A DNA stretch of 64,000 bases, taken from NCBI GenBank assembly GCA_039654915.1, contig CM077594.1, positions 10,692,001 through 10,756,000 of the forward strand, written 5' to 3'. The notes beneath the pieces are model-generated. The model was not told the DNA's origin. It made no database searches and saw only the letters and a list, made by a program, of their open reading frames with translations. The DNA comes from Aquilaria yunnanensis. Lineage: Eukaryota; Streptophyta; Magnoliopsida; Malvales; Thymelaeaceae. The position numbers were made by a program, and so were the translations under genes. Below are positions 44,947 to 57,697 of the stretch, piece by piece (position 1 is the first letter of the stretch; each line of letters opens with the position of its first letter).

Positions 44947-47900
44947 TCAGGAATCTTCGCCATCAGGAATCTTAAGTTCACCAGTGTGGTCGACAATTGT
45001 TGACTAAAGAACTTCCCCCTGAGCGTTTATGTTGACCAATATAATACCCCTTACAACGCTTTGATTAGATTCAATCATAGTGCCTTCATATTGTATAATA
45101 GGCTGTTGGTATAGTTCATTGTCTTCAGTTGCTCACTCCACTAGCATCTCTAGTGACTATTGGGTCATATTGTTAGTGTCACAGTCAATGAAATACAGGG
45201 ATTTTACCTTAATTAGTTCCCATCATTGTTGGAGTGAAGTATGAGGATATTGACAGTAATAAACTTGTATCGTTTGGTGGGCAAAAATAAAAGGTTTCGA
45301 GGCTCTTAATCTCAATCTCCATTTGACATCAGCTAATCCAGATGGTAAGTATGTGCAAACTCCACGAGTGGGATCAAAGTAAGAACATTTTAACATTGTG
45401 ACAAAGTTCGGTCTGCACCCAAAATATTGTAGTTCCATGATTTCGTTTATCATACCACAAAAATTGTACCCTCCAGAACCATCGGTGTCACCCTCAATGC
45501 AAATGCCACAATTTGCAATTGACTTTGCAGACCCATAAACTCAGGTATGAAAGTAAAAACCATTCACCACTTATCTGCTAAAACTAGTTCCTGAGAATAG
45601 CTGCCCACACGATAATTCAACAAGATGTTCTCCTCTTATGTTTGGATAGATTTCACCCTACAATTACAAAAGCGAGGTTCATTAATTTGCAAATTTTATA
45701 ATTCTACTCATAGGTTTAGAATGATTATAAAATTGGATGCAAAATTGGCAGAGCCATGATGTGAAATATTGCACATGTAGCTCATCTATCTCCCTATCAC
45801 TGGATCGTGGATATTTTCTTCATACTACGTCGTTAAAAATCCTACAACGTGACACTTGATATGGCTAGTTCAATAATACCATGTACATAGTAATGTTAGA
45901 AACTAACTACAATCTACAGTGTCGATCAAAATTGCTAACAAAAAATATGGATCAACTTATTCACAATTTTGTAGAATATAAAGATTCACCTGTTGTAGTT
46001 CATCTTCATGTAAAACCCTTCACACGCTAGGGGTCGGGAAATTCCAGTTTTTGTTTCAGAACAATGGCGGTGGAGGCGTATAGTTACCAATAACCGTATT
46101 AATTTCCATGTTACGTGAAACCCCATTCAATTGAGTACTTGTGTCGGGGCCAAAATAATGTTTACAAAAAAGTATCATCTCTTGAACTAAATAATCCTCC
46201 ACAATCAAGCCCTTAATTTTCACTTTGTTTTATGCCTTTCTCTTAAGAGCCCACATCAACCTATAAATAAGGGAAGAAAACTGTCATTATACACATGACT
46301 CAAAATAATGAAAATAATATTTAAAGAATACAAACACTTTTATCATATCTCTCAAAATGATACATCCACCAAAATTGGACTGAACCATATTGTTTTGCCC
46401 CACGAGCTAAATGGGCTCAAAGTTGCTTCATCGAGTCAAAAAATGCTAGAAGGAATATCATCTCCAGTTTGCAGATAAGGATAATGATGAGTTTCTCAGG
46501 TTTAGACTTGCCATCTATCCTAATTTTCCATGAGCACAGTTGCCACAAAAATGAACAACATTCTAATATAGTGATCCACATGGCTTGTGATATGTAGCCA
46601 CACAACATAGCTGTTAAAAGCCGTTGATAAAATATGTGATAATCATGGCTTTTAAACGTGTAGAAATTGCAATCTGCAACTTTCATGTTGCGTGCTAAAT
46701 TAAATGCATATCCATCTAGGAACTTCAAGCCTCTGAGCCAAACACTTATCTATCATATCTCTTTTTTTTCTAGATTGTACGTCATCTTTGGTTTGACTCT
46801 GACATTACTATCTTCTACCAAGTGTAGCTCAGGCCGCATTTTCAAGTATTTTAAATCCAATCAGGGCATTAGGGTTATCCTTCATCTTACCCTTAATATC
46901 CATCACTGTGAAAAATAGATTTTTTTAAAAATTCTGCTCTATATGCATTGCATCAAGATTTTGTCTTACAAACAGGTGTTTCCAATATGGCAGCTCCCAA
47001 AAAATTGACCGCTTAACGCAATTATGCGTTGAACCAAATCCATTCACATGAAGGTTATTTGACACTGTGCCCAGAAGCGGGAATTACATTTGATCCAGAG
47101 TTGTATTGATATCTTCACTAGACAATGAGGCACATCTGTCACCCTTACCTTAAATCCAGAAAAAAAAAATGTAATAATATTACCACAAAAAGCATGATTT
47201 CTTGATAAAATTTCCTATGACAGTCTCACCAGTAAGGTTTCCTCTCATTCTTTAGTTGGAAAGCCTCAATGTTCTCCATGCAATATGAACATGCCAATCT
47301 TTCATGTGTACTTCACCTTGAAAGCATCCCATGTGCTAGGAAATCACTAATTGCCCATAATAAACAAGCTTCCATTGTAAAATTTTGAGAATGAAATGCA
47401 TCTTACGTTATAACTCCATCTACCCATAATATCTTCAACTCATCAATAAATGGCTGTAAGAATACACCAATATTTCGTCTTGAAGATCTTGGACCCGGTA
47501 TTAACAATGACAAAAAATATGTATGATTTTTTCATACAAATTTTTTGTGGCAAATTACAAATAACAATGAATTTCGGCTGAATAGAATATGTCTTTCCTG
47601 TTGCAAAATTTGGCATAATCTGTACAAAGCCCAAGTCTAACATTTCGGATTTCAGCTACAAAGACGGGAAAAGTTAAATCAACATGCTTCAAAGCCTCAC
47701 TTTAACATGGATGACCTACTTTACCATTATAAGTAACCTAATTAGCCACATGTTATGTCATATGTTCAGTAGTTCGGGCAAACATGAACAAATGCCTTAG
47801 TCGATCATTGATTGAAATGTGCCGCAATACTTTTTTTGAAATTAGTTTTTTTGTTTCTTCTATTCATTGTCCCTTCTTTATATTTGCACTCCCCATAAAC

Positions 47901-48759
47901 TTTACAATGCATCAACACTGACTTTTTGCCACTGAATAACATATAATTTTTCGAGTACACATCTATTTTCATATATGGGTGACCTAAACTTTTCTTCATT
48001 TGCTTAGTCTCATATAACATCTCTGGCAATCAATTATCTTCTAGAACAAATTCTTTAATAAGGGACAAAGTGTCATTAAAGCAATCGTCCAATATATTAT
48101 GCTTGTTTTTCCCACTTAACAATCGAAAGACTACTAATAGCTTTATGTGTTTAGTGCATCCATCCCACAATGGTGTTGAAACATCAGTGACCAAATTGTA
48201 AAATTTCTCTACATCTGGATTTGGAAGATCATCATCGACTCTCGTGACATTAATCAATCTGCCTCTATCATAATTATTTTCTTTATCATATGCATCATTA
48301 TTCACTTCAAAATTCACCTCCTAATTATTGTTATCATCATTTATATTTATTTCAATTCTTTCATTACAATTTACACTTAAACCAAATGAATCAATAATCA
48401 TTTGTTCATAACCAGATGTATTATTATAGTTTTCATCCCTATCTGTAAAAATTCTTGAAGATGACAGATTAATTGATGTTTCACCCATATGAAAATTATG
48501 ATATTGCATATCATATCATTCACCATGACAGTACGAAACATAATAGTTATTAGTAAACCCAAATTTACATAAATGCATTCAAACTTCATTTTTTTTCTAG
48601 ATAATGTCTATTTTTACATCACCGACATTGACATTTAATCAGTTCAATACATCTACTACAAAAAATTCTTATAAAATTTTTTATACCTGATACGAAATCT
48701 AGGTTTAGGTATCCATCCATCATTAATCTCTGATGTATCCATTCATGTCCCTGTGCCAT
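44947..48759 (-). pseudogene. TNP2-type transposase of CACTA-2, decayed
   Basis: Minus strand from ATG at 48757-48759: MAQGHEWIHQRLMMDGYLNL resembles the start of the transposase-associated domain. Pieces in order: a degraded GFTNNYYVSYCHGE-like stretch, YNLVTDVSTPLWDGCTKHIK and DCFNDTLSLIKEFV (TNP2 start), MPEMLYETKQMKKSLGHPYM, KFIVICNLPQKICMKKSYIF, then KFLDGYAFNLARNMKVADCN with KSHDYHIFYQRLL. The end is CSYFDPTRGVCTYLPSG and PFIFAHQTIQVYYCQYPHTS (C-terminal DUF4216-like), with a tail to TGA at 44947. Stops and frameshifts lie between nearly all pieces. The catalytic residues cannot all be traced. Confidence 0.8.
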
Positions 48760-49449
48760 GCTATTCTTTCCTACAATACAAATTTACAAATATATATTGA
48801 ATTACAAAGAAAATGGCATTACAAATATATATGATTATGAACTTAAACCCCAAACAAATTCCACAAGGAAATAGCCCTAGCCTATTCAGAAATGAAACAT
48901 CAAGATCAAACTTCTACATTGTAATTTATCTTAATAGCATGAATAAATTTCAGCAACATCTAACCTTAATTCCTGGAATGCACTGTTTACATGAGACTGA
49001 AATCTCATATTCGGTAGCCAACAAAACGGTTCAATGTAGCTCAAATTTATTCATCATTAAAATAAGTCATAAACAGTAAAATACAATCCAGATATGCATT
49101 CATTTCTAAACTGTCCAACTTAGACAATCAATCATTTCCAAATAGAAACCTATTATGTATATAAAATAACTGTATATCCTTGAAGTTACTCAATATACAT
49201 ACTATTTCTCAAATATTGAAAATTATTGATAGGCATTCTATGGTCTATCTATAATGCATATGTAACTAAAACTTATTTTGTTAGTACATATCAAATAAAT
49301 CAACTTTAATTAATGTACCTATATCTCCACAGCCAACAATCCCTCGTTAAATGGTAACAAAGTAGTTGAAAAAGGTTAGGGAAAAAATTTAGCAGAAAGA
49401 GCATATGGGCAACACCAGAATGGAGGATGAAGAGAAAATGACAAGTTGT

Positions 49450-49700
49450 AGTTGCACAAGTGTGATTGAATAACGACTGGTTTTCAAATTTCTAACCTAA
49501 AAAACAACTGTTTAGTGACTGCCACCTAGGTGACTAAGAAAAAACAATTGAATTCTGACTGAATTTAAAAAAATTGATTAAATTTGTGACTGACTAGCAA
49601 CTAAAATGTTTCAGTCACAAATCTTGTGAGCTCCACAGAAAAGTGACTGCCTTGCAATTGATCTACAAAGCAACTAACTTTCATTCACAAAAATCAGTCA
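49450..49700. repeat. CACTA-2 subterminal repeats, 5' side
   Basis: TTTAGTGACTGCC, TTTGTGACTGACTAGCAACT, TTTCAGTCACAAATC, AAAAGTGACTGCC and ATCAGTCACTTTTTGGC, mirroring 39830-40020. Confidence 0.7.
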
Positions 49701-49724
49701 CTTTTTGGCATTTATATTGTAGAG

Positions 49725-52290
49725 TAAAATGTTTGGAATTTAGAAGTGTTATATAGCCTGATCAGCCATCAAAATGCTTTAAACCCATATGGCCATGCCA
49801 TACAGTGAATTAGGTGTAACTAAACATTATATTAAGACATGGTGGATTTAGAATAACTAATTCAATAATAAGCTCTAACCCTACCCGCCACCTTTCTACA
49901 TTTCTCTCAAAAAGTCCGTTAATTTTGCCCTATTTAGCCACCAGCCAAATTTGGCCATCTTTCCTTAATTTTTTTTGTTATTTCTTCAAACGATCAACTT
50001 CATCAGTGAAATTTTCTTTTTCACTTTTGTTAGATTCAATTTTCTTCTCACTAACAGATGAGTTACGAATTGAAAGACGGAAGCAAAGAGTTCTACTCAA
50101 TGGGGTCGGCCGATTGCTCTATCATAGTGGATCGAGAATTAGTGTTTGTTAATCCAAACATTATTCTAGGTTTGTGTCTCTTATTTTTTAGGGTATTTTT
50201 GGACAATTTACAGGTTTGAACACTAGGTATACCTGTGTATTCTCCATAGGGATGCTATGAGCGAGATGAGTTGAGCCTATTATTTTTGAGGAGTTCAGCA
50301 TTTGTATCTTATTGGTAGATGCTATATGGCTTCTAGTTAATGGGAAAAAAACCTTCATAAAAAAAATAATTTGCTAATAATAAAAAAATGTAGATAATAA
50401 ATGATAAAAATGAAAAATTAAACTAAACAAAAAGTAAATAAGTACCTTATAGTGGTTCTGTAAAATATGAGGGAATCACATAAACCATAAAACATAATAA
50501 AATGACAAAAATATTTTAGATTGATTATATATAATTGAAAATCACAATCATCAACCCAATATGCACACACTCTATCAATTAACCTCTAAATGATGTCACT
50601 AAAAAATAATCCACGATCATAAACACATCCTAACATTGATCATCAGATCTAACAACCCCTTTCAGGAAAGTAGTCACAATCTCCTACAAGAGTAAGAAAA
50701 ATAAACAACAAGGAAAAAAAGAGAAAGAACTGTCCTAATATGGAACAAACCTGATGTATATATATTAATATATTATAAAATTTATGATTTTATATATTTA
50801 CTCATGTAATTATTTATTAAAAATTATATTTATCAGGGTGTTTTAATATTTTAGTTTTAAACCTAATCCTAAGTCCTAACCATCCCAATCCCACTCCACA
50901 GACACATTATCAATTTGGCAGACCATCATAGGGTAAGGGCTCAAATTCCACTGCCATCGTAGGGTAAAGGCTCGAATTCCAATCTCATCACCATCATTTC
51001 TCTAGTTTAGTGGTTCTGGTTTTGTTCCCATTTTGTTTTATAGCGATCCATCTCTCTTTTGTAGCCATCAACATCTGAGTTCTCATTCACAGCCATTCTC
51101 TATGAATTAGTTCCAATTCCCAATTCTATTATACCTTTCAGGGGCCTGAGTTTCTTCAAATTACTACTATTTTGACAACTAGGTAATCAATCTCTTCCTT
51201 ATCCATATATTTGGTTCTCCCCTATTCCCTTTTATACCTTCCTTTTGTCTGGTGTATTGGTACTTTAGTTGCAGTTTTTCTTTTTTCATTGGTTACGTTC
51301 ATAATGCTTGTATATTTGTAAGACCTAGCAAAAAATATCTAATGAACATAGTATCCATTGCTAGCTATTGAACTCACAGCCAAAAAGAATAGTAAAATTA
51401 AGTTTGCAGTAGTTATGTATTTTATTAGATTTTGGTGTTATTATAGGTATGTTATATAAACAAAAAACCAACGCACCAAAACTGAAAACCCTAGAACCAT
51501 GGTTTTAGTTTTGTTTGGTTTTCGGTTCTTACGTCAAGTAGGAAATTTTTGGAATAAAATCTATTTTGTTGGTTTGGCCCACTAGAAACCTGAACCAACT
51601 TGAACCATACTCAACCCTAATTATTTTTCATGCATATGTTTAAGATTTATGATTTGTTAATTTTGAAATAAAGCTCCAGATGGAAAAAAAAAATGAAGTT
51701 AATGACTAAACTAGTTGAAATTAATGAATTAGAAAACAAGAATGAAATTAAGAAACTATTTCATGTTAAAATATGCATAAAAATTTATTATAACTACTTA
51801 GTTGCATGGGACAATCGCCCAATGCCGATTTGGATCTCATGGTGGTTGCTGATCCACCATCCCCATTCCATGCTATGGACAAGTGTTCCTCAAGGATAGG
51901 AAATCCTCTTTGAAGTGATCATCATTTGAGGAAGGCTGGTCAAGTTAGTAGCATGTTGATCATACTACCCCCCAGTAAATCCTCAAATATATTCTCTAGA
52001 TCAACCCAATACACTGATAGTGAAAATAGTAACTTGATGCCCCGCATATACATGCTGAGAACTTCCAAACAAAATAAAAGTGTAAGGAATGTCAGACTAT
52101 AATGGCCGGCAAATAGGTGTGCTAATAATGTGCTAGTTAACTGGCATTGTGGGACCTAGGTTGACAGTACTTAAGCTCACTTGGGCATGAGATAAGAGTT
52201 TTTGGAACAACAGGTATTTGTTGGAATGCAATTTTTTTCTATTTTTTGTAGTCTCGATTTGTGAATTTAGTGTTTATAAATGCTAACAAT
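49725..52290. other. Intergenic, no gene seen
   Basis: AT-rich; only chance ORFs. No repeat recognised. Confidence 0.5.
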
Positions 52291-53409
52291 TACTATTGTT
52301 TAAAGCATGTTTATGGGCAATGGAAGTTGGAGCGCATGGAGAGTCATAAAGTACTTAACTGAAGTTCTAAAGGTGTGGAAAAAATGATGAAAAAAGAGAA
52401 CTTGTAAGTTAGAGGAAAATAAAGCACAAAAACATGAAGAATTGGATGCACAACACCTCACCGATCTTTTGACCCACACGCGTTGCTTGGTGCAATAAGT
52501 AGGGAAAGAATTAGAGTAACAAAATTAGGCTATAGACCATTGTGCGCACAGTTTTAGCATGGCGAACCACTATAGTGTTCATGAAGAAGTACACCAGACA
52601 CTGCATATGTGGTCCCATTATGATGCCTTCTAAAACCCTTATGCTAAAGACCTCATTTTCCTCGATGCAATCACAGTGGTAACACGATGGAAGTGCAGTG
52701 AGAAGGTAAGCAACTTCATGGTCATCGCGCCACCACCACACAAGCACAACAGGTGCGGTGCCAAATGAGAACCTGTTTTCTTAAAGATTTCTAAGAGGTT
52801 TGGCATCCCTTTCATTGGCTTATGGGCCAAGATATCCTATGCGTACATTCTTGTAATTGGTCTAGAAAATGTCTTAGATAATTTGGAAGTATTTATATGC
52901 ATAAAGTTGGGACTGTTAAGATATAAAAGTAGAGAGAATCAAGGAGTTAGAACATTGTAGTCTTGTTCTATTTTCCTCAGACTTTGGAGAGCTTCTTAAA
53001 GCCAAAATTCTCACCTTAAGCCTTAAGAAGATGTTTTGTACCCAAATCTTGGTGATATGTTGTGTTGTTTTCTTTCATTCTTTTTTAGGTTTGATGGCAA
53101 AGACTTTACCTTTTCTATTGCTATGTTTGTTTTTATTCATGTGTGAATAGATAGGCAAACAACCTAGGGTTGGGCTTGTTTGTTAAATGGGTGGGTGATA
53201 GTTTTTTCTGATCATGTTTATAGCATGTCTAGTACTCATTTTCATACTTAATCTTAATGGTTGACTTGTTCTTGGTAACTCAAGCACACACCACATAAAG
53301 TGCTCATAGAAATGCTTAAAAAAGCCTTCCATAAGAGTTGACCATGGGAAATGGGTTGAGGTGGTTGACTAAGGTTGAAGAACCTTAATGAGTTATCCTT
53401 ATGGATGAC
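52291..53409. repeat. LTR-like relic split by the Sirevirus-like insertion
   Basis: GC-richer than its surroundings, with a style seen in gypsy LTR/leader DNA (for example GGGAAAGAATTAGAG; CCTAGGGTTGGGCTTGTTTG; ATGGGTGGGTGATAGTTTTT). It appears to continue after the target duplication at 57698. No ends or domains could be set, so this is a guess from texture. Confidence 0.25.
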
Positions 53410-54819
53410 TGTTGGCCCAAGTGCAACCAAGAGGGGGGTGAATTGGTTGTTTTAAAAACTTTAGCAAAATCAAAATTTACAACTAAATTCACTCAACCAA
53501 AGATCAAGAACAACCAAGTAATGTTAAACTCGAATAAAGCAAGTAAATAAATGAGGATAAGGAAAAGAGTGCACCGGGATTTATAGAGGTTCAACTCCAC
53601 CAACCGGAGTCTACGTCATCTCCTCAAGCTTGCTCACTTGAGATTTCCTCTACTATGTCTTGATCAAAATTACAATGGTGTTTTCTTCAAGGTTCACACC
53701 CAACCAATCTCTAGTTTTCTCCAAGGCTCACTAGAAACCACTCTCTAGTTTTCTTCAAGGCTCACTAAAAACCACTCTACACTCAAGAGATTCTAAGACT
53801 TTGAATGTTTACAAACTCACAAGCTCACCCAATAGCACTCAAGCTAGATATACAAGTGAAAGCACAACTACAATAATGAATTTCTCAAGATAAGCTCTTT
53901 TCTCTTGGATTTGATAATGAATCTTTGATCTTATGCCCAAGAGTTGTCTCCAAAGTGTTTATCCATGTATTTATACTCATTTAGGGCCAAAGAGACATTG
54001 AAGAACCGTTGGGAAGGTCAGAAATGTCTCCAAGAAAGCAGGTGACTGTTGCTGTCAAATTTGACAGGCTTTTGCATCTGTTGCCCAGTTTCACTCGGTT
54101 GAAAGTTGTGTCTGATAACAAAATTCAACGTTTGACTTCCAACGGCTATATTTGTAATTAATGAGCTATCAGTGCTTTTATACATGTGGAATTTGATGTG
54201 GCATGAATTTATATTTATTTTTCAAAGATTTTTCGAAGTGGAAACTCACGCGCAGGTCTGGAATCCAAGTTTCACCCGGTTGAAAATTTTTCATTCGAAT
54301 GATTTTCTTGTCCAGAAATAAAATGCTATCGGGTGCAAAAACTGAGTCCAGTTTCACCCGGTTGAAAAAATTTCACTCGAATGATGTTCTTGTCCAGAAA
54401 TAAAATTCTCTCGGGTTCGAAAACTGACTCCAGTTTCACTCGGTTGAAAACATTTCACTCGAATGATTTTCTTGTCCAGAGATAAAATTCTGTCGGATGT
54501 GAAAACTGACTCCAGTTTCACTCGGTTAAAAACATTTCACTTGAGTGAAAACGCAGTTCCAGGATTTTCTTGCTTCCAGACATCCAAACTTTAAAAAGGT
54601 TTTTCTCCAAAATGATTTCTTCCTTCACAAGCAATGCTTGAATCAACATAAATACTTCAAATATACTTACGAAATAATTTTCCTTCCAAAGATCAAAACT
54701 TTATCAATAAAAGACCAATGTATAAATCTTTAGGTAAAACTTTAAAACACATAAAACAACTATGTTTTGTTATCATCAAAATCAAATAAATGTGAGCCAT
54801 GAATGGAACAAATCCAACA
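53410..54819 (-). repeat. 3' LTR of the Sirevirus-like element
   Basis: 1410 bp, next to the polypurine tract on its inner side. It contains an ~82-bp tandem array (54269-54545). A 62-codon ORF in this LTR occurs identically in the other LTR, so it is just duplicated LTR sequence. Confidence 0.95.
54269..54545. repeat. ~82-bp tandem repeat inside the LTR
   Basis: Units start GTTTCACCCGGTTGAAAA at 54269, 54351, 54433 and 54514 (period 81-82), each with TCGAATGATTTTCTTGTCCA and AAATAAAAT. TTTCACTCGGTTGAAA is near-palindromic. A further copy of the core lies at about 54088. The same array sits in the other LTR at about 57142-57420. Confidence 0.85.
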
Positions 54820-54820
54820 A

Positions 54821-55070
54821 TCTCCCCCTTTTTTATGATGACAAAACAACCTTTTAAAAGACATATATAATATCTAAACAACAAGTATGAACAATGATTA
54901 TCCCCCTTTATTAAATATTCTTCAATTTTATCTCTCCCCCTTTTTGTCATAATAAAAAAGATATATAGATCATCAAAACAAATCATAATAAATTCTTAAT
55001 ATTACAACATGCAACAAGCTCCCCCTTAATCAAAGCATATAAAGAATTTCTCCCCCTTTTTAAATCAACA
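54821..55070 (-). promoter_or_regulatory. Array of polypurine tracts
   Basis: Minus-strand AAAAAAGGGGGAGA lies directly next to the 3' LTR, the usual plus-strand primer. Four more similar tracts (AAAGGGGGAT, AAAAAGGGGGAGAGA, AAGGGGGAGC, AAAAAGGGGGAGAAA) occur at about 54901, 54936, 55019 and 55050. Multiple tracts upstream of the 3' LTR are a known trait of Sireviruses. Confidence 0.8.
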
Positions 55071-55428
55071 AAATAGCCAAGTATCAACTAATAAGATAGC
55101 AACATTATTAACATAAGATTATATCATCAAAATATTAGAACAAATCCACAATGATCATGGTAAAATCTAACATGTCATATATCTTCTAAGAAAAATGAAT
55201 AACTCATATATACTCATCAAATAACATATCAAAATCAAATAACACAATCTATCAATAGTCACCATTAACTAATAAAAATCAACAATGTTACCACAAATGA
55301 ACTTTGTCTCAAGCATTTGCCATTGAACTTCAAATCCCCAAGTTTTTTTGTGCATAGAGGTTTTATGTATAAGCTTCCAATTATTGCTCCATGCTCTAGC
55401 ACCCTATAATAAATCTCAAACTTTGGTT

Positions 55429-56219
55429 TTAGGTACCCAAATCTCTTTGGGTCCATTTATCATTTTTCAATTCATCTATTTCTTGTCTCAAGGACAAACT
55501 AATATCTAAGTTCTCATTTTTTAAGTCATCTATTTCTTTTGTTAAAGAAGCATTTACAACCTTCAATTCATCAACTTTTTTAACAAGTCTTTTTGAATTT
55601 TTGAAAAGCTCATGAAATGTATCTAATAATTCTTCATATGAACAACTAGATGAGCATGATGAGGATGATGATGATGATGATGATGAGTTATTAGAGTAAG
55701 TACTTGTTACCTCATCTTCCTCTTTTGCCATGAGACATAAGTTGGCTCCATCACTTGATATTGAAGTACTTCCACTTTGATTTGAAGATAAATCACTAGC
55801 ACTTCATGCCACCACCATGGATCTTCTATTCTTTTTATTGCATCCCACTTTATTTTTCTTCTTCTTTTTCTTTCTTTTCTTGTCACCAATGCAATTTGAT
55901 TGCCCTTCTCTTTTCCATGTTCTGCCTTCCCTTTTCTATCCACCAAACCAAGTCTTTCCCCAATTTCATTAGCAGAATTGCAATCTAAAAAACCTTCAAG
56001 TGTTTCATTGCTCATAGAGGAATAAAGAATATGTATTGCCCTAGCATTTAGAGTATATGATCTCACATCAAAATTTTTTAACCCCTCTTTAACTATTTTC
56101 CAAAGCTCAAAATCATTTGCTTGAATAAAAATTTTCATTCTTTCTTTCCACAAGTTCAAATTTTCAAAACTCAAAGGAGGTGGGAAGATAGAACTCATGT
56201 TATCACATAAGGTTGCCAT
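55429..56219 (-). pseudogene. gag: copia gag remnant
   Basis: Minus strand from ATG at 56219: FENLNLWKERMKIFIQANDF and ELWKIVKEG, then NARAIHILYSSMSNETLEGF and NSANEIGERLGLVD, typical of the copia gag (UBN2-type) domain. A deletion leads to a Lys/Arg-rich KERKRRRKIK stretch. A frameshift near 55725 leads to a second stretch: a poly-Ser run, EELLDTFHELFKNSKRLVKK and a coiled coil with LKNENLDISLSLRQEIDELK. No zinc knuckle is seen. It would have formed the particle shell. Confidence 0.8.
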
Positions 56220-56268
56220 AAATCTTTAGATTTTAAAACCGCAAGGTTTTCAAAATAAAAATCGCCGA

Positions 56269-56280
56269 GCTCTGATACCA
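56269..56280 (-). other. Primer-binding site (initiator Met tRNA)
   Basis: Minus-strand TGGTATCAGAGC, 2 nt after the 5' LTR end (CA|AT|TGG). Complementary to the 3' end of plant initiator tRNA-Met, standard for copia elements. Confidence 0.93.
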
Positions 56281-56282
56281 AT

Positions 56283-57692
56283 TGTTGGCCCAAGTGCAAC
56301 CAAGAGGGGGGTGAATTGATTGTTTTAAAAACTTTAGCAAAATCAAAATTTACAACTAAATTCACTCAACCAAAGATCAAGAACAACCAAGTAATGTTAA
56401 GCTCGAATAAAGCAAGTAAATAAATGAGGATAAGGAAAAGAGTGCACCGGGATTTATAGAGGTTCAACTCCACCAACCGGAGTCTACGTCCTCTCCTCAA
56501 GCTTGCTCACTTGAGATTTCCTCTACTATGTCTTGATCAAAATTACAATGGTGTTTTCTTCAAGGTTCACACCCAACCAATCTCTAGTTTTCTCCAAGGC
56601 TCACTAGAAACCACTCTCTAGTTTTCTTCAAGGCTCACTAGAAACCACTCTACACTCAAGAGATTCTAAGACTTTGAATGTTTACAAACTCACAAGCTCA
56701 CACAATAGCACTCAAGCTAGATATACAAGTGAAAGCACAACTACAATAATGAATTTCTCAAGATAAGCTCTTTTCTCTTGGATTTGATAATGAATCTTTG
56801 ATCTTATGCCCAAGAGTTGTCTCCAAAGTATTTATCCATGTATTTATACTCATTTGGGGGCCAAAGAGACGTTGAAGAACCGTTGGGAAGGTCAGAAATG
56901 TCTCCAAGAAAGCAGGTGACTGTTGTTGTCAAATTTGACAGGTTTTTGCGTCTGTTGCCCAGTTTCACTCGGTTGAAAGTTGTGTCTGATAACAAAATTC
57001 AACGTTTGACTTCCAACAGCTATATTTGTAATTAATGAGCTGTCAGTGCTTTTATACACGTGGAATCTGATGTTGCATGAATTTATATTTATTTTTCAAA
57101 GATTTTTCAAACCGGAAACTCGCGCGCAAGTCTGGAATCCAAGTTTCACGCGGTTGAAATTTTTCATTCGAATGATTTTCTTGTCCAGAAATAAAATGCT
57201 ATCGGGTGTGAAAACTGAGTCCAATTTCATCCGGTTAAAAAAATTTCACTCGAATGATTTTCTTGTCCAGAAATAAAATTCTCTCGGGTTCGAAAACTGA
57301 CTCCAGTTTCACTCGGTTGAAAATATTTCACTCGAATGATTTTCTTGTCCAGAGATAAAATTCTGTCGGATGCAAAAACTAACTCCAGTTTCACTTGGTT
57401 GAAAACATTTCACTCAAGTGAAAACACAGTTCCAGGATTTTCTTGCTTCCAGACATCCAAACTTTAAAAAGGTTTTTCTCCAAAATGATTTCTTCCTTCA
57501 CAAGCAATGCTTGAATCAACATAAATACTTCAAATATACATATGAAATAATTTTCCTTCCAAAGATCAAAACTTTATCAATAAAAGACCAATGTATAAAT
57601 CTTTAGGTAAAACTTTAAAACACATAAAACAACTATGTTTTGTTATCATCAAAATCAAATAAATGTGAGCCATGAATAGAACAAATCCAACA
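56283..57692 (-). repeat. 5' LTR of the Sirevirus-like element
   Basis: 1410 bp, same length as its partner, about 97% identical by eye count, next to the PBS. Confidence 0.95.
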
Positions 57693-57697
57693 ATGAC

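Larger units (their letters stand above)
39807..49724 (-). mobile_element. Decayed CACTA (En/Spm) element, ~9.9 kb
   Basis: The ends are degenerate CACTA termini: left TACTACATTGCTATCAGTCA, right (inverse) CTCTACAATATAAATGCC; both then read AAAAAGTG. Subterminal GTGACTG/CAGTCAC units cluster at 39830-40020 and 49450-49700. The minus strand carries a TNP2-type transposase (44947-48759) and then a second ORF (about 41890-43851). Many stops and frameshifts show it is dead. A hAT element (40505-41786) lies in its 3' region. The 3-bp flanks (AAA, TAA) agree only in part. Confidence 0.75.
53410..57692 (-). mobile_element. Non-autonomous Sirevirus-like copia element with gag remnant, 4283 bp
   Basis: Two direct LTRs of 1410 bp each (53410-54819 and 56283-57692) with ends TGTTGG...CCAACA and a perfect 5-bp target duplication ATGAC (53405-53409 and 57693-57697). 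The PBS for initiator Met tRNA and the polypurine tracts show minus orientation. The 1463-bp interior holds only broken gag; there is no protease, integrase, RT or RNase H. By eye the LTRs differ at about 40 positions (about 97% identity), so the insertion is fairly recent. The structure fits a gag-only terminal-repeat element mobilised in trans. Multiple polypurine tracts plus an iMet PBS point to the Sirevirus lineage. Confidence 0.92.

Noticed and set aside
54545..54733. 62-codon ORF, also at 57418-57606
   Set aside because: Identical copies lie in the two LTRs; it is repeated LTR sequence without coding signs.
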